Of a stretch of 13,903 nt of DNA, positions 1 to 7,535 are shown one piece after another. The notes beneath the pieces are model-generated. The model made no database searches and was not told the origin of the DNA. It worked only from the letters and a program-made list of their open reading frames with translations. The translations under genes were made by a program, and so were the position numbers. Position 1 is the first letter of the stretch; each line of letters starts with the position of its first letter. The DNA lies in the NCBI GenBank assembly GCA_964631125.1, contig CAZVYN010000096.1, forward strand, positions 1 through 13,903, in the 5' to 3' direction. Source of the DNA: CAZVYN01 sp964631125 (GTDB lineage Bacteria; Eisenbacteria; RBG-16-71-46; CAIMUX01).

Positions 1-92
1 CGGCTGATTTCGGCCGGTTTTTTGGGGGAGATGGTGGCGCCAGCCCCCCCCGGCGCCACCATCTCCCCCAAAAAACCGGCCGAAATCAGCCG
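1..92. repeat. Perfect 41-bp inverted repeat with 10-nt spacer
   Basis: Bases 1-41 are the exact reverse complement of bases 52-92, separated by the C-rich spacer 42-51 (AG followed by eight C). Any transcript or single strand would fold into a 41-bp stem. The T6 run lies in the left arm and the A6 run in the right arm, which is opposite to an intrinsic terminator reading rightward. The left arm begins at the first base of the window, so the true extent is unknown. It may be a genuine palindromic element or a fold-back artefact at a contig end. The bases that follow, 93-239, hold no gene I can support. Confidence 0.95.
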
Positions 93-239
93 CGATCGCG
101 CGAAGTTCCCCAAGTACGTCCCCCGACCTGTCGATCCTCACTACCTGAGAACGCGATTCCGCGGCCGCTCAGCCGCCGAACCCAGGCGGACGAGAAACTC
201 CCGTCCGATTGCCCGCTGTCCGGGTGGACGAAGAGGCCG

Positions 240-854
240 ATGAACTCACGCCTGTCTGTGCGCGTGCTGATCGGCCTTCTCTTGGCCTGCTTGGGAACCG
301 CGTTGTCCCCCAGCAGCTCGCGCGGAGACGAACGAGTCCCCGACGATCGCATCGCGCTGATCTTCTACAAGGCGATCCAATACGACGCGCACTTGGTCGA
401 GCGAGCCGCCGGGGAGGCGCGCGTGCTCTTTGTCGTGGTGGAGCAAGGCTCGAATGAACGAGCCGAAGTCTTGGCCGAGTTCTTCCGAGAAACCGGCCGA
501 CTCGCACGCGAACGTGACCCCCACGCGCTCGGGATCCATGCGACCGTGTTGGAGCTCGAGTCCAAGCACCTGGAAGAGGAACTCCGCACGGCGCACGCCG
601 TCTTCCTCGTCTCCGAGGAGACTCCCGCCAGACAGGAACTTCTTCGGCTCGAGGCGTTCTCGATCCGTTGGCAGTTCCCGATCCTGGGCGACGATCGGGA
701 ACTCCTCGACATCTGCGCCACGGTGATCGTCGATCCGGTGACCGAAGACGGGAAGTCGCGCCCTAGGATGTCGATCAATCTCGATCGCGCGCGCGCGCAG
801 GGCTCTCGCTTCAACGCCAAGTTCCTCCAGCTCTGTGACGTCACGGGTCGATGA
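240..854 (+). CDS. YfiR-like (DUF4154) periplasmic regulatory protein
   Basis: The product has 204 residues. Residues 1-29 look like a Sec signal peptide (basic start, core VLIGLLLACLGTAL, then SSSRGDE), so the mature protein should be periplasmic. The C-terminal stretch GKSRPRMSINLDRARAQG followed by FNAKFLQLC matches the end of the YfiR/DUF4154 family, where a 'basic-x-INL-x-A-R-x-x-G' segment precedes a final helix. YfiR binds the periplasmic domain of the membrane cyclase YfiN and holds it inactive. Here the next gene is a histidine kinase rather than a cyclase, so I infer that this protein restrains that kinase. Cys159 and Cys199 are the only cysteines in the mature part. AAGAGG at 231-236 is a close ribosome-binding site for the ATG. 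The stop overlaps the kinase start in ATGA (851-854), indicating translational coupling. The family call is from motif memory, not a search. Confidence 0.8.
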   Translation: MNSRLSVRVLIGLLLACLGTALSPSSSRGDERVPDDRIALIFYKAIQYDAHLVERAAGEARVLFVVVEQGSNERAEVLAEFFRETGRLARERDPHALGIHATVLELESKHLEEELRTAHAVFLVSEETPARQELLRLEAFSIRWQFPILGDDRELLDICATVIVDPVTEDGKSRPRMSINLDRARAQGSRFNAKFLQLCDVTGR

Positions 855-2923
855 TGTTGCGCACCCACCGACCGGCGCGAATCGGCGTCCGAGGGAAGCT
901 CATCCTCGGGAGCGTCGCGTCACTCACCGTCCTCGGATCGATACTCACGCTCTTCCTCTCGGCGCGCGAGGAGACGTTGCTCGAACGAAGGTCGCACGCG
1001 CAAATGCGCGAGCTGGGGCAGACCCTCGCGTCGTTCACGGCCGCGGGGCTCGACTTCCAGGACTCCTCCGCCGTCGCGGAGGTGCTGGCCACGGCGCGGC
1101 GTCTGCAAGAGATCGACGGCGCCTTCGTCTACGACGCATCGGGGCATCTCTTCGCCTCGAATCGGATCGCCGACAGCGATCGCACACCGAGCGCGCCCGA
1201 TAGCCTGGAGCGTCCAGTTCGGACCACGACGCTCCTCTCGGAACGCCACGCCGACCGCGTCTGGGTGCCGATCGAGACGAACGAGCACCAGGTGGGCACG
1301 CTCCTTCTCGTCGCCACGAAGACACTGCGGAGCAACGAGGTCCGACACGAGCAAGCCAGCGTCCTCTCGATCGTGGCGGTCGGCCTCATCCTCGCGTCGA
1401 TCCTGGCCTCGATCTTCGGCGGGCTCTTGACTCGGCCGCTCGTCGAACTCGAACGCGCCACCGTGGCGATCGCGGGCGGCGACTTCACGCGCCGCGTCAT
1501 CGTCGCCAGCACCGACGAACTCGGACGCTTGGCCGCGGCGTTCAATCGGATGGCGGAGACGCTCCAGACCACCACCACGTCCCGCGACGCGTTGGAGACG
1601 GAAGTGCGCGAACGCAATCGCGCCCTCGAAGAGGCGCGAGACGAGCGGCAGAAGGCGGTTGACGCGAGTCGGGCGAAGAGCGAGTTCCTGGCGCGGATGA
1701 GCCACGAGATCCGCACTCCGATGAACGGCGTCTTGGGCATGACCGAACTGACGCTCGAAACCCAACTCGAGCCGATGCAGCGCGAGAACCTCATCACCGT
1801 CCGCGATAGCGGCCTGCATCTATTGGCCGTGATCAACGACATCCTCGACTACTCGAAGATCGACGCGGGGAAGTTGATCCTGGAGCTGGCGCCGACCGAT
1901 CTGGGCGAACTGATCGAGCGACTGCACCGTGCGCACTTGGTCAGCGCGGACGCGCGAGGGATCCGACTCACCTGCGAGATCGGACCTGGGATCAAAGGAT
2001 TCTATTCCTGCGACCCGGTCCGTCTCCGGCAGATCCTGACCAACCTGTTGGGCAACTCGATCAAGTTCACTTCGCAAGGAGAAGTCGGCCTGCGGGTCGC
2101 TCGCGTGCTGCGCGTCCCGCCTCCCTCCGCCGATCCGAGTGAGTCCAGGATCCGCTTCGAGGTCGAGGACACCGGCATCGGCATCCAGCCCGATCAGACC
2201 GAACGGATCTTCGAGGCCTTCGCCCAGGGCGACGGATCGACGACCCGACGCTACGGCGGCACCGGTCTCGGACTCCCCATCGCCGGCGACTTGGTGCGCC
2301 AGATGGGCGGAGAGATCCGAGTAGAGAGCGAAGTCGGACGGGGCAGTCAATTCTGGTTCGAACTGGACCTCGCCTCGGTGGCGCCCGTCGCAGACGACCT
2401 GTCCTCCGAGTCGGGTGCGCCCGTCGCGTCCCCCGCTTTCGCGGGACGCTCGGGGGCCGCCGCAGCCCGCGGGACCGCACCGCCGGACGACGGCGCCGCG
2501 CCTTTCCGTCCTCTGCGGGTGCTCGTGGCCGAGGACAACCCGGTCAACCGGCGAGTGCTCGAACTGATGCTCCAGCGAGCGGGACACGAGGTCGTCCTCG
2601 TTCCCGATGGCCGCGCCGCAGTCGCCGCCTGGGCAGGCGGTCCGTTCGACCTGATCCTGATGGATTGGGCAGATGCCGGAGATGAACGGCTTGGAGGCGG
2701 CGGCCGAGATCCGTCGCCTGGAATCGGGTACACGCATTCCGATCGTCGCTGTCACCGCCAACGCGATGGCCGGAGATCGAGAGAGCTGCGTGGCGGCCGG
2801 AATGGACGACTACAACTGGATGGCGGGGGAACGACACAGCCTCAGCTCCGGCGCCAACTATCGCGGCGTCCGCTACGACGTCGGCAGCTACCGCGACCGC
2901 TCCAGCGCGCGTTTCGTCGATGA
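851..2923 (+). CDS. Hybrid sensor histidine kinase, frameshifted inside its receiver domain
   Basis: Inner-membrane two-component kinase. It has a transmembrane helix at 17-37, a periplasmic sensor at about 38-169 (AFVYDASGHLFAS resembles the CHASE8-type sensor of YfiN-like proteins), and a second helix at about 170-193. A HAMP domain (193-243), a coiled coil (243-278) and HisKA with SHEIRTP (phospho-acceptor His285) follow. HATPase_c has N-box Asn402, G1 box DTGIGI with Asp440, and GGTGLGLPI. A receiver begins near 552 with acidic pair Glu561-Asp562 and acceptor Asp605 in LILMD. The next codons should read W/V-Q-M-P, but TGGG at 2666-2669 has one base too many. The frame leaves the receiver, and residues 606-690 are Arg-rich out-of-frame sequence ending at 2923. 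The receiver continues in the frame of 2673-2813. There is no Shine-Dalgarno; the start is coupled to the YfiR-like gene by ATGA. Kinase core looks intact; phosphorelay through the receiver is probably lost unless the extra G is a sequencing error. Confidence 0.85.
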   Translation: MMLRTHRPARIGVRGKLILGSVASLTVLGSILTLFLSAREETLLERRSHAQMRELGQTLASFTAAGLDFQDSSAVAEVLATARRLQEIDGAFVYDASGHLFASNRIADSDRTPSAPDSLERPVRTTTLLSERHADRVWVPIETNEHQVGTLLLVATKTLRSNEVRHEQASVLSIVAVGLILASILASIFGGLLTRPLVELERATVAIAGGDFTRRVIVASTDELGRLAAAFNRMAETLQTTTTSRDALETEVRERNRALEEARDERQKAVDASRAKSEFLARMSHEIRTPMNGVLGMTELTLETQLEPMQRENLITVRDSGLHLLAVINDILDYSKIDAGKLILELAPTDLGELIERLHRAHLVSADARGIRLTCEIGPGIKGFYSCDPVRLRQILTNLLGNSIKFTSQGEVGLRVARVLRVPPPSADPSESRIRFEVEDTGIGIQPDQTERIFEAFAQGDGSTTRRYGGTGLGLPIAGDLVRQMGGEIRVESEVGRGSQFWFELDLASVAPVADDLSSESGAPVASPAFAGRSGAAAARGTAPPDDGAAPFRPLRVLVAEDNPVNRRVLELMLQRAGHEVVLVPDGRAAVAAWAGGPFDLILMDWADAGDERLGGGGRDPSPGIGYTHSDRRCHRQRDGRRSRELRGGRNGRLQLDGGGTTQPQLRRQLSRRPLRRRQLPRPLQRAFRR

Positions 2924-3977
2924 TCAGAGCACCGAGCATCTGATGGGAGCGTTCGTGCAAGACAAGATTCGACTGTCGCCGACCGTCGACCTCACCGCCG
3001 GGGTCAAGGCGGAGACCTGGACTCAGGTCAAGAACAGCCCGGATCTCTCGCCGAGCCTGCGCGCCGCGTGGCGCCCCCGCGAGGACCTGACCCTCTGGTC
3101 GGTGGCTTCGCGGAGCGTCACGACTCCGGGCTACTCGCAGACGAATCTGGAGCTGCGCATCCAGCAGATCCCGCCAGCCTGGTACTTCCTCTCGCAAGGT
3201 GTCCCGCTCGAGCAAGTTCCGGAGAACGCCGGGCTCTGGCTGACGATCACGACGAAGGAGAAGGTCAATCCGACCAGCTACTCCGGTCTGGAGTGGGGCG
3301 TCCGCAAGAGCTTCCAGAACTCGACCATCGACGCGAACATGTTCTTCACGGTGGTCCGCGATCGCATCGTCTCCGGCGCCCCACAGCTCCAGTCGATCGT
3401 CGACTCCCGAGCGCGTCCGGGCGAACGGATCGTGCCCCTCTACTACGGCAACCTGGAGCGGGACGAGCTCTGGGGCGGGGAAACCGTCTTCCGCACCCGA
3501 CCGTGGCGCACGCTCCAGCTCGAGGCGTCGCACTCTTGGCTGCGCGCCGCCTACCGCGCGGAGAAGGGGCTGGCGCCGGGAACCGCCAACTCCACTCCTC
3601 CGCCCGAGGATCCGGTCACGCCGGAACATGTCGTCCGCCTGCGGGCGAGCTCCGAACTCGGCCACGGTCTGGACTGTGACGTGCGGACGATCTGGGCGAG
3701 CAAGACCAGCGAAGTGGATCCGTATGACTACCTCCGCCAGACAGGCGCGGGCGAAGATCGCGGCGGAGTGTTCCGCGGGAACGCGCGTGAACCGATCGAC
3801 CTGACCCTCTCGATCGGAAAGTCTTTCGCGGGCGGACTGTTCAGGGCGCGAGCCTGGGGTAGAAATCTCTTCGCGAAGGATCAGGTCGAGGCGTACGGCC
3901 AGTACGCCTTCCTCGGCTATCCGCACACCGTCTCACGCTCCTTCGGACTCTCGATCAGCGCCAACCCGCGCTGGTGA
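2673..3977 (+). pseudogene. Receiver tail fused in frame to a TonB-dependent receptor C-terminal barrel (remnant)
   Basis: This open frame has two unrelated parts. Bases 2673-2813 encode the missing end of the kinase receiver: MPEMNGLEAAAEIRRLE, then PIVAVTANAMAGDRESC and GMDDY. The expected LxKP with the conserved Lys is absent. From about 2814 the protein becomes the C-terminal half of an outer-membrane TonB-dependent receptor: alternating aromatic beta-strands (AGERHSLSSGANYRGVRYD; HLMGAFVQDKIRL; LTLWSVASRSVTTPGYSQ), RNLFAKDQVEAYGQ and the terminal FGLSISANPRW with a final aromatic residue typical of BAM substrates. About 387 barrel residues remain; full receptors are usually 600-800, so the signal peptide, plug and early strands are missing. 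A cytoplasmic receiver joined to an outer-membrane barrel makes no topological sense, hence pseudogene or assembly chimera. No stop or further frameshift appears in the remnant, so the event would be recent. Substrate unknown. Confidence 0.8.
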
Positions 3978-4122
3978 ATTCGGCCCCCCGCCACCAAGTC
4001 GGCGCGGGTGAGCAAGGAATGAGCAGTCGTTGGACTGTCGCGCGGGCCAAGGCTCGAACGATCTTCCTCTCCGTCGAAGGAAAGCGCGGCCGGCCCAGAG
4101 GCGAGCCCCGCCGATCTTGGAC

Positions 4123-4197
4123 ATCGTGACTCCGGGAGATCTGCCGCGTGGAACTGTGGAGGGGACTTTGCGGCGTGGATCTCCCGGAGTTCACGAT
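4123..4197 (+). promoter_or_regulatory. Long leader hairpin upstream of the DUF4331 gene
   Basis: Bases 4123-4141 pair with 4178-4197 through 7 + 12 base pairs, with one bulged T at 4190. Inside this, GCCGC at 4143-4147 pairs with GCGGC at 4170-4174, leaving a 22-nt loop. The element lies in the 275-bp gap between the receptor remnant and the DUF4331 start, 55 bp before that start codon. There is no T-run after it, so it is not a textbook intrinsic terminator. It could be a factor-assisted terminator of the upstream unit or a 5'-UTR element. The rest of the gap (3978-4122) shows nothing I can name. Confidence 0.6.
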
Positions 4198-4252
4198 CTT
4201 GCGCCCCCCACCATCCCGCAGGGATCGCCCCTGGCAACTGGAGAGGACTCCT

Positions 4253-6073
4253 ATGCTCCGCAAGACATCGATGCTCGAAACTCTCTCGGCGCTCCTGGCC
4301 GCACAGGTCGCCTGCGGATTGCTCGCCGGCGCCGCTCTCGGCTCCAGCCATCGTGAAGCGCCGCTCATCACCGCGGATCCGTTAGCGGACAACGTCGATA
4401 CCTACGCGTTCGTCAGTCCCGACGACCCGACCACGGTCACGATCATCGCGAACTACATCCCGCTGGAGGAGCCGGCCGGAGGGCCGAACTTCTCCAAGTT
4501 CTCCGACGACGTTCGTTACGAGATCAACATCGACAACGACGGCGATGCGAAGCCGGACATCCGCTACCGGTTCACGTTCGATACGACGGTGCAGAACCCG
4601 AACACGTTCTTGTACAACACGGGCGCGATCACCTCGCTCGACGATCCCGACTGGAACATCCGCCAGTCGTACACGGTGATCGCCGTTCGCGGCAATACCA
4701 TCACGCGACTGGGGCGCGAGCTGCCGACCCCGCCGGTCAACATCGGTCCGACTTCGACTCCGAACTACGAATCGCTGGCGAGCCAGGCGGTCGTGACGCT
4801 GCCGGGCGGCATCAAGGCGTTCTGCGGGCAGCGGGACGATCCCTTCTTCGTCGACTTGGGCGGCATCTTCGATCTGCTGACCATCCGAGTGTTGCCCGGC
4901 GATACGGGAGGCGGCGTCGACGGTGTGGCGGGCTTCAACACGCACACCATCGCGCTCCAGATCCCGATCGCAAGTCTGACGAGCGACCGGCAGGTCCCGA
5001 CCGGTCCGGAGGACCCCGAAGCCGTCATCGGCGTCTGGGCGTCTGCGAGCCGGCAGAAGATCTCGGTGCTCCAGGACGACGGCCAGCCCCCGTCGACCGG
5101 CGGTCCGTTCGTCCAGGTGTCCCGGCTCGGGATGCCGCTGGTCAATGAAGTGGTCATCCCGCTCGGAGACAAGGACCGTTGGAACAACTCGGAGCCGAAG
5201 GACGACGGGCAGTTCTTGTCCTACGTGACCGACCCTGAACTCGCGGTGCTCCTGAACGCGCTCTATGGCTTGAACGTGCCGCTGAGCGGACGCGACGACC
5301 TGGTCGCGGTCTTCCTGACCGGTGTGCCGGGGCTGAATCAGCCGCCGGACGTCGTGCCTTCGGAGCAGATCCGACTGAACACCGCGATTGCTCCGACGCA
5401 GCGCGATAGCAAGTCGTTCAGCCCGCTCGGGCTCCTCGGCGGCAACACCGACGGGTTCCCCAACGGGCGTCGCCTCGAGGATGACGTCACCGACATCGAG
5501 CTGCGCGCAGTAGCCGGTGTGACCTACGACATCTTCCATCCCGAGTGGGATCTCGATCCGCTCGCGAACCGCTTGGGCGACGGAGTGGACGCCAATGACA
5601 TGGCCTTCTCCACTTCGTTCCCTTACGTGGCCACGCCGCACCAAGGGTTCGATCACGAACATCACGGAGAGGCGCTCCGCTCGTTCGCATCGCTGGAGAG
5701 GCCGTCGATCTCGCTCGTACTGCAGGATGGAAAAATCGTCGTGCAGGAAGGCGTCGCGAAGAGCGCCGGCGAGCCTGCAGCGGCCATCGGCGCCATCGGC
5801 GAGCCGGTCGGGCAGAACTTCCCGAATCCATTCCGTGAGTCGACGCGGATCGACTACCGCGTCCCGACCAACGGCGACGTCACGGTTGAAGTGATCGACG
5901 TGACCGGCCGTCAGGTCCGCGAGTTGGTGGCCCGCGATCAGCTCGCCGGCAGCTACTCCATCGCCTGGGATGGACAGAATGCTTCGGGCAACCCGATGCC
6001 GTCCGGCACCTACTTCTACCGAGTCTCGGCCGGCGGATCGGTCGAGGCGCGAAAGATGGTGCTGCAGCGCTGA
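4253..6073 (+). CDS. Secreted DUF4331 protein with FlgD-Ig / sorting-type C-terminal domain
   Basis: The product has 606 residues. GGAGAGGA at 4240-4247 fixes the ATG at 4253; the frame is open further upstream, but that part lacks a ribosome site and precedes the signal peptide. Residues 1-30 form a Sec signal (MLETLSALLAAQVACGLLAGAALG). The mature start SSHREAPLITADPLADN followed by DTYAFVSPDD is the characteristic opening of DUF4331, which extends to about residue 480 and includes a FNTHTIALQIPIASL segment and the RWNNSEPKDDGQF region. A His-rich motif DHEHHGE occurs at 467-473. Residues about 516-606 are an Ig-like tail (PNPF at 524-527, VIDVTGRQVREL, WDGQNASG, GTYFYRV), as used for sorting in FCB bacteria. 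The biochemical role of DUF4331 is unknown. It is followed after 99 bp by a TPR gene, a pairing I recall for DUF4331 in other FCB bacteria. Confidence 0.88.
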   Translation: MLRKTSMLETLSALLAAQVACGLLAGAALGSSHREAPLITADPLADNVDTYAFVSPDDPTTVTIIANYIPLEEPAGGPNFSKFSDDVRYEINIDNDGDAKPDIRYRFTFDTTVQNPNTFLYNTGAITSLDDPDWNIRQSYTVIAVRGNTITRLGRELPTPPVNIGPTSTPNYESLASQAVVTLPGGIKAFCGQRDDPFFVDLGGIFDLLTIRVLPGDTGGGVDGVAGFNTHTIALQIPIASLTSDRQVPTGPEDPEAVIGVWASASRQKISVLQDDGQPPSTGGPFVQVSRLGMPLVNEVVIPLGDKDRWNNSEPKDDGQFLSYVTDPELAVLLNALYGLNVPLSGRDDLVAVFLTGVPGLNQPPDVVPSEQIRLNTAIAPTQRDSKSFSPLGLLGGNTDGFPNGRRLEDDVTDIELRAVAGVTYDIFHPEWDLDPLANRLGDGVDANDMAFSTSFPYVATPHQGFDHEHHGEALRSFASLERPSISLVLQDGKIVVQEGVAKSAGEPAAAIGAIGEPVGQNFPNPFRESTRIDYRVPTNGDVTVEVIDVTGRQVRELVARDQLAGSYSIAWDGQNASGNPMPSGTYFYRVSAGGSVEARKMVLQR

Positions 6074-6091
6074 TCCCTGGCGCTGTGCAAA

Positions 6092-6130
6092 CCGGATGCG
6101 GCGGGCTCAGCAGCGACCCCGCCGCACCGG
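6092..6130 (+). terminator. GC-rich hairpin between DUF4331 and TPR genes
   Basis: Bases 6092-6105 pair with 6118-6130: thirteen base pairs with a single bulged A at 6096 and a 12-nt loop, followed by CTTTCTC. The position just after the DUF4331 stop and the weak pyrimidine tail fit an intrinsic terminator of reduced strength or an mRNA-stabilising hairpin that would lower expression of the downstream genes relative to DUF4331. Confidence 0.5.
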
Positions 6131-6172
6131 CTTTCTCACGAAGGAACACGGAAGACACCCGACGAGGAAACG

Positions 6173-7477
6173 ATGCGCCGACGAATCGAACGACGAACGC
6201 TGGCATCGCACACATCCCACACATCGCACGCGGTCGCGATCGCAGTCGCGTGCGCGTTCGCGTTCGCGTTCGTTCTCTCGGTTGGCGCGGATTCGGCGGA
6301 GGCGCACGGCCTCCATGCTCACAGTCACGAGTTCGTCGCGCCGCTCGCGGCTGAGTCCCCGGTGGCGCCAGAGGCTGCACCGGTCACGGCTGTACCCGAC
6401 GACGGCGCGCCGGGCGGGTTCGGCCGCGCGGGCCTGGCGTGGCTCGAGCAAGCGCGCGCGAACGAGGCGCCGCACGGATACTCCATGGCGGAGTCCCTCT
6501 TCACCCGCGCGCTGGCTCTCGATCCCACCGACTGGACGTCGCTCATCGGCATGGGATCACTCGCCCTCTCCCGACATGACTTCGTCGGCGCCTTGCCATG
6601 GGTCGAACGCGCCCGCGCCGCGCATCCCATCAGCACGCCGCTCCTCGCGAACGAGGTCGACGCCTCGATCGAGCTGGGCCGCTACGAACAGGCGCGCGTC
6701 GCGCTCGAGCAAATGGTCGCGCTGCGACCCGATCTCCCTTCACTCTCGCGCGTTTCCTACCTGCGCGAGCTGCACGGCGATCTCGATGGCGCGATCGACG
6801 CGATGGAGCGCGCGGCGGAGGCCGGCGTCGCGGGATCGCCCGAGGCCGCATGGTGTCGCACGCATCTCGCCGATCTGCTCCTGCGCGCGGGACGTCTGGA
6901 AGATGCAGAGGGCCAGCTCCGGCGGGTCGATCGGGAACGACCCGGTGACCCGAGAGCACTCGCCGGACTGGCCCGACTTTCCGCTCGCCGCGGCGACGTC
7001 GCCTCGGCGCAACGCCTCTACGAGGCCGCGCTCGCCTCGTATCCGCTCGCCCAGTTCAGGATCGAACTCGGGGAACTGCTCGCGGCCGAGGGGCGCACCG
7101 TCGAAGCCGAGGCGCAGTTCGAACTCGTCCGCGCAGCCGTGGCCGATGCCCGTGAACACGGCATGGATGTCGACCTGGAGATGGTCCTCTTCGAACTGGA
7201 ACACGGCGGAGATCCCGAGCAACTCGTCCAGATCGCTGAGCAGGTCTACGCGCGTCGACCGAGTGTGACCGCAGCCCATGTGCTGGCCTGGGCGCTGTTC
7301 CGTAGCGGGCGACTGCCGGAAGCGCGTGCGCGCATCGACGACGCGCTCCAACTCGGCGGCGGCTCTGATCCTCTGCTGCTGCGGCACGCGGGGAGGATCC
7401 TCGACGCCTCCGGCGACGCCGCGGCGGCCGCGCCGCTCCTGGCCAACGCGCGCGCCCTCGATCCACGTCTGAACTAA
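6173..7477 (+). CDS. Exported TPR-repeat protein with His-rich mature N-terminus
   Basis: The product has 434 residues. GAGGAAA about 6-12 bases before the ATG serves as ribosome site. The n-region is Arg-rich and contains a triple SHT/SHT/SHA repeat. The hydrophobic core (residues 20-37) is built of Ala-x dipeptides. SAEA at 41-44 is a good signal-peptidase I site, giving a mature N-terminus HGLHAHSHE with four His in eight residues. A Pro/Ala-rich linker (about 55-80) precedes helical repeats from about 85 to 432 with TPR signatures such as 'ALALDPTDWTSLIGMGSLAL', 'GRYEQARVALEQMVALRPD', 'GRLEDAEGQLRRVDRERPGD' and 'GRLPEARARIDDALQLG'. TPR arrays bind partner proteins, so this is likely a periplasmic or surface scaffold. 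It lies between DUF4331 and carbonic anhydrase on the same strand. Metal binding by the His cluster is inference. Confidence 0.85.
   Translation: MRRRIERRTLASHTSHTSHAVAIAVACAFAFAFVLSVGADSAEAHGLHAHSHEFVAPLAAESPVAPEAAPVTAVPDDGAPGGFGRAGLAWLEQARANEAPHGYSMAESLFTRALALDPTDWTSLIGMGSLALSRHDFVGALPWVERARAAHPISTPLLANEVDASIELGRYEQARVALEQMVALRPDLPSLSRVSYLRELHGDLDGAIDAMERAAEAGVAGSPEAAWCRTHLADLLLRAGRLEDAEGQLRRVDRERPGDPRALAGLARLSARRGDVASAQRLYEAALASYPLAQFRIELGELLAAEGRTVEAEAQFELVRAAVADAREHGMDVDLEMVLFELEHGGDPEQLVQIAEQVYARRPSVTAAHVLAWALFRSGRLPEARARIDDALQLGGGSDPLLLRHAGRILDASGDAAAAAPLLANARALDPRLN
6230..6271 (+). repeat. Hexamer-type repeat inside a signal peptide
   Basis: Seven consecutive six-base units encode Ala-x dipeptides (AV AI AV AC AF AF AF), the last three being exact GCGTTC copies. 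Just upstream a nine-base near-repeat encodes SHT SHT SHA. Gain or loss of a unit would keep frame and change only the hydrophobic-core length. Confidence 0.75.
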
Positions 7478-7502
7478 GGAAGCACCCCGCCCCTGCCGAT
7501 CG

Positions 7503-7528
7503 CTCCTCGGGCGAAGATGCGCGAGGAG
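7503..7528 (+). promoter_or_regulatory. Hairpin covering the ribosome-binding site of the carbonic anhydrase gene
   Basis: CTCCTCG at 7503-7509 is the exact complement of CGAGGAG at 7522-7528, with a 12-nt loop. The right arm contains most of the GAGGAGG Shine-Dalgarno that serves the ATG at 7536. Folding would hide the ribosome site. A seven-base stem in GC-rich DNA can occur by chance. Confidence 0.35.
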
Positions 7529-7535
7529 GCGTTCC

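Noticed and set aside
1..92. Intrinsic terminator
   Set aside because: The T-run precedes the core stem and the A-run follows it, and no T-tract lies after base 92. The stem is also much too long.
2663..2672. Programmed frameshift site in the receiver
   Set aside because: GAT-TGG-GCA is not a slippery heptamer and no downstream structure or internal Shine-Dalgarno stands out. A plain indel is simpler.
2544..3926. Minus-strand 460-codon open frame
   Set aside because: Arg-rich shadow of the receiver and barrel coding strand, with no recognisable motif.
4253..4340. Lipoprotein signal in the DUF4331 protein
   Set aside because: The cysteine in QVACGLL lies inside the hydrophobic core and lacks a Leu/Val/Ile at -3. 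Cleavage after LAGAALG before SSHREA is more natural.
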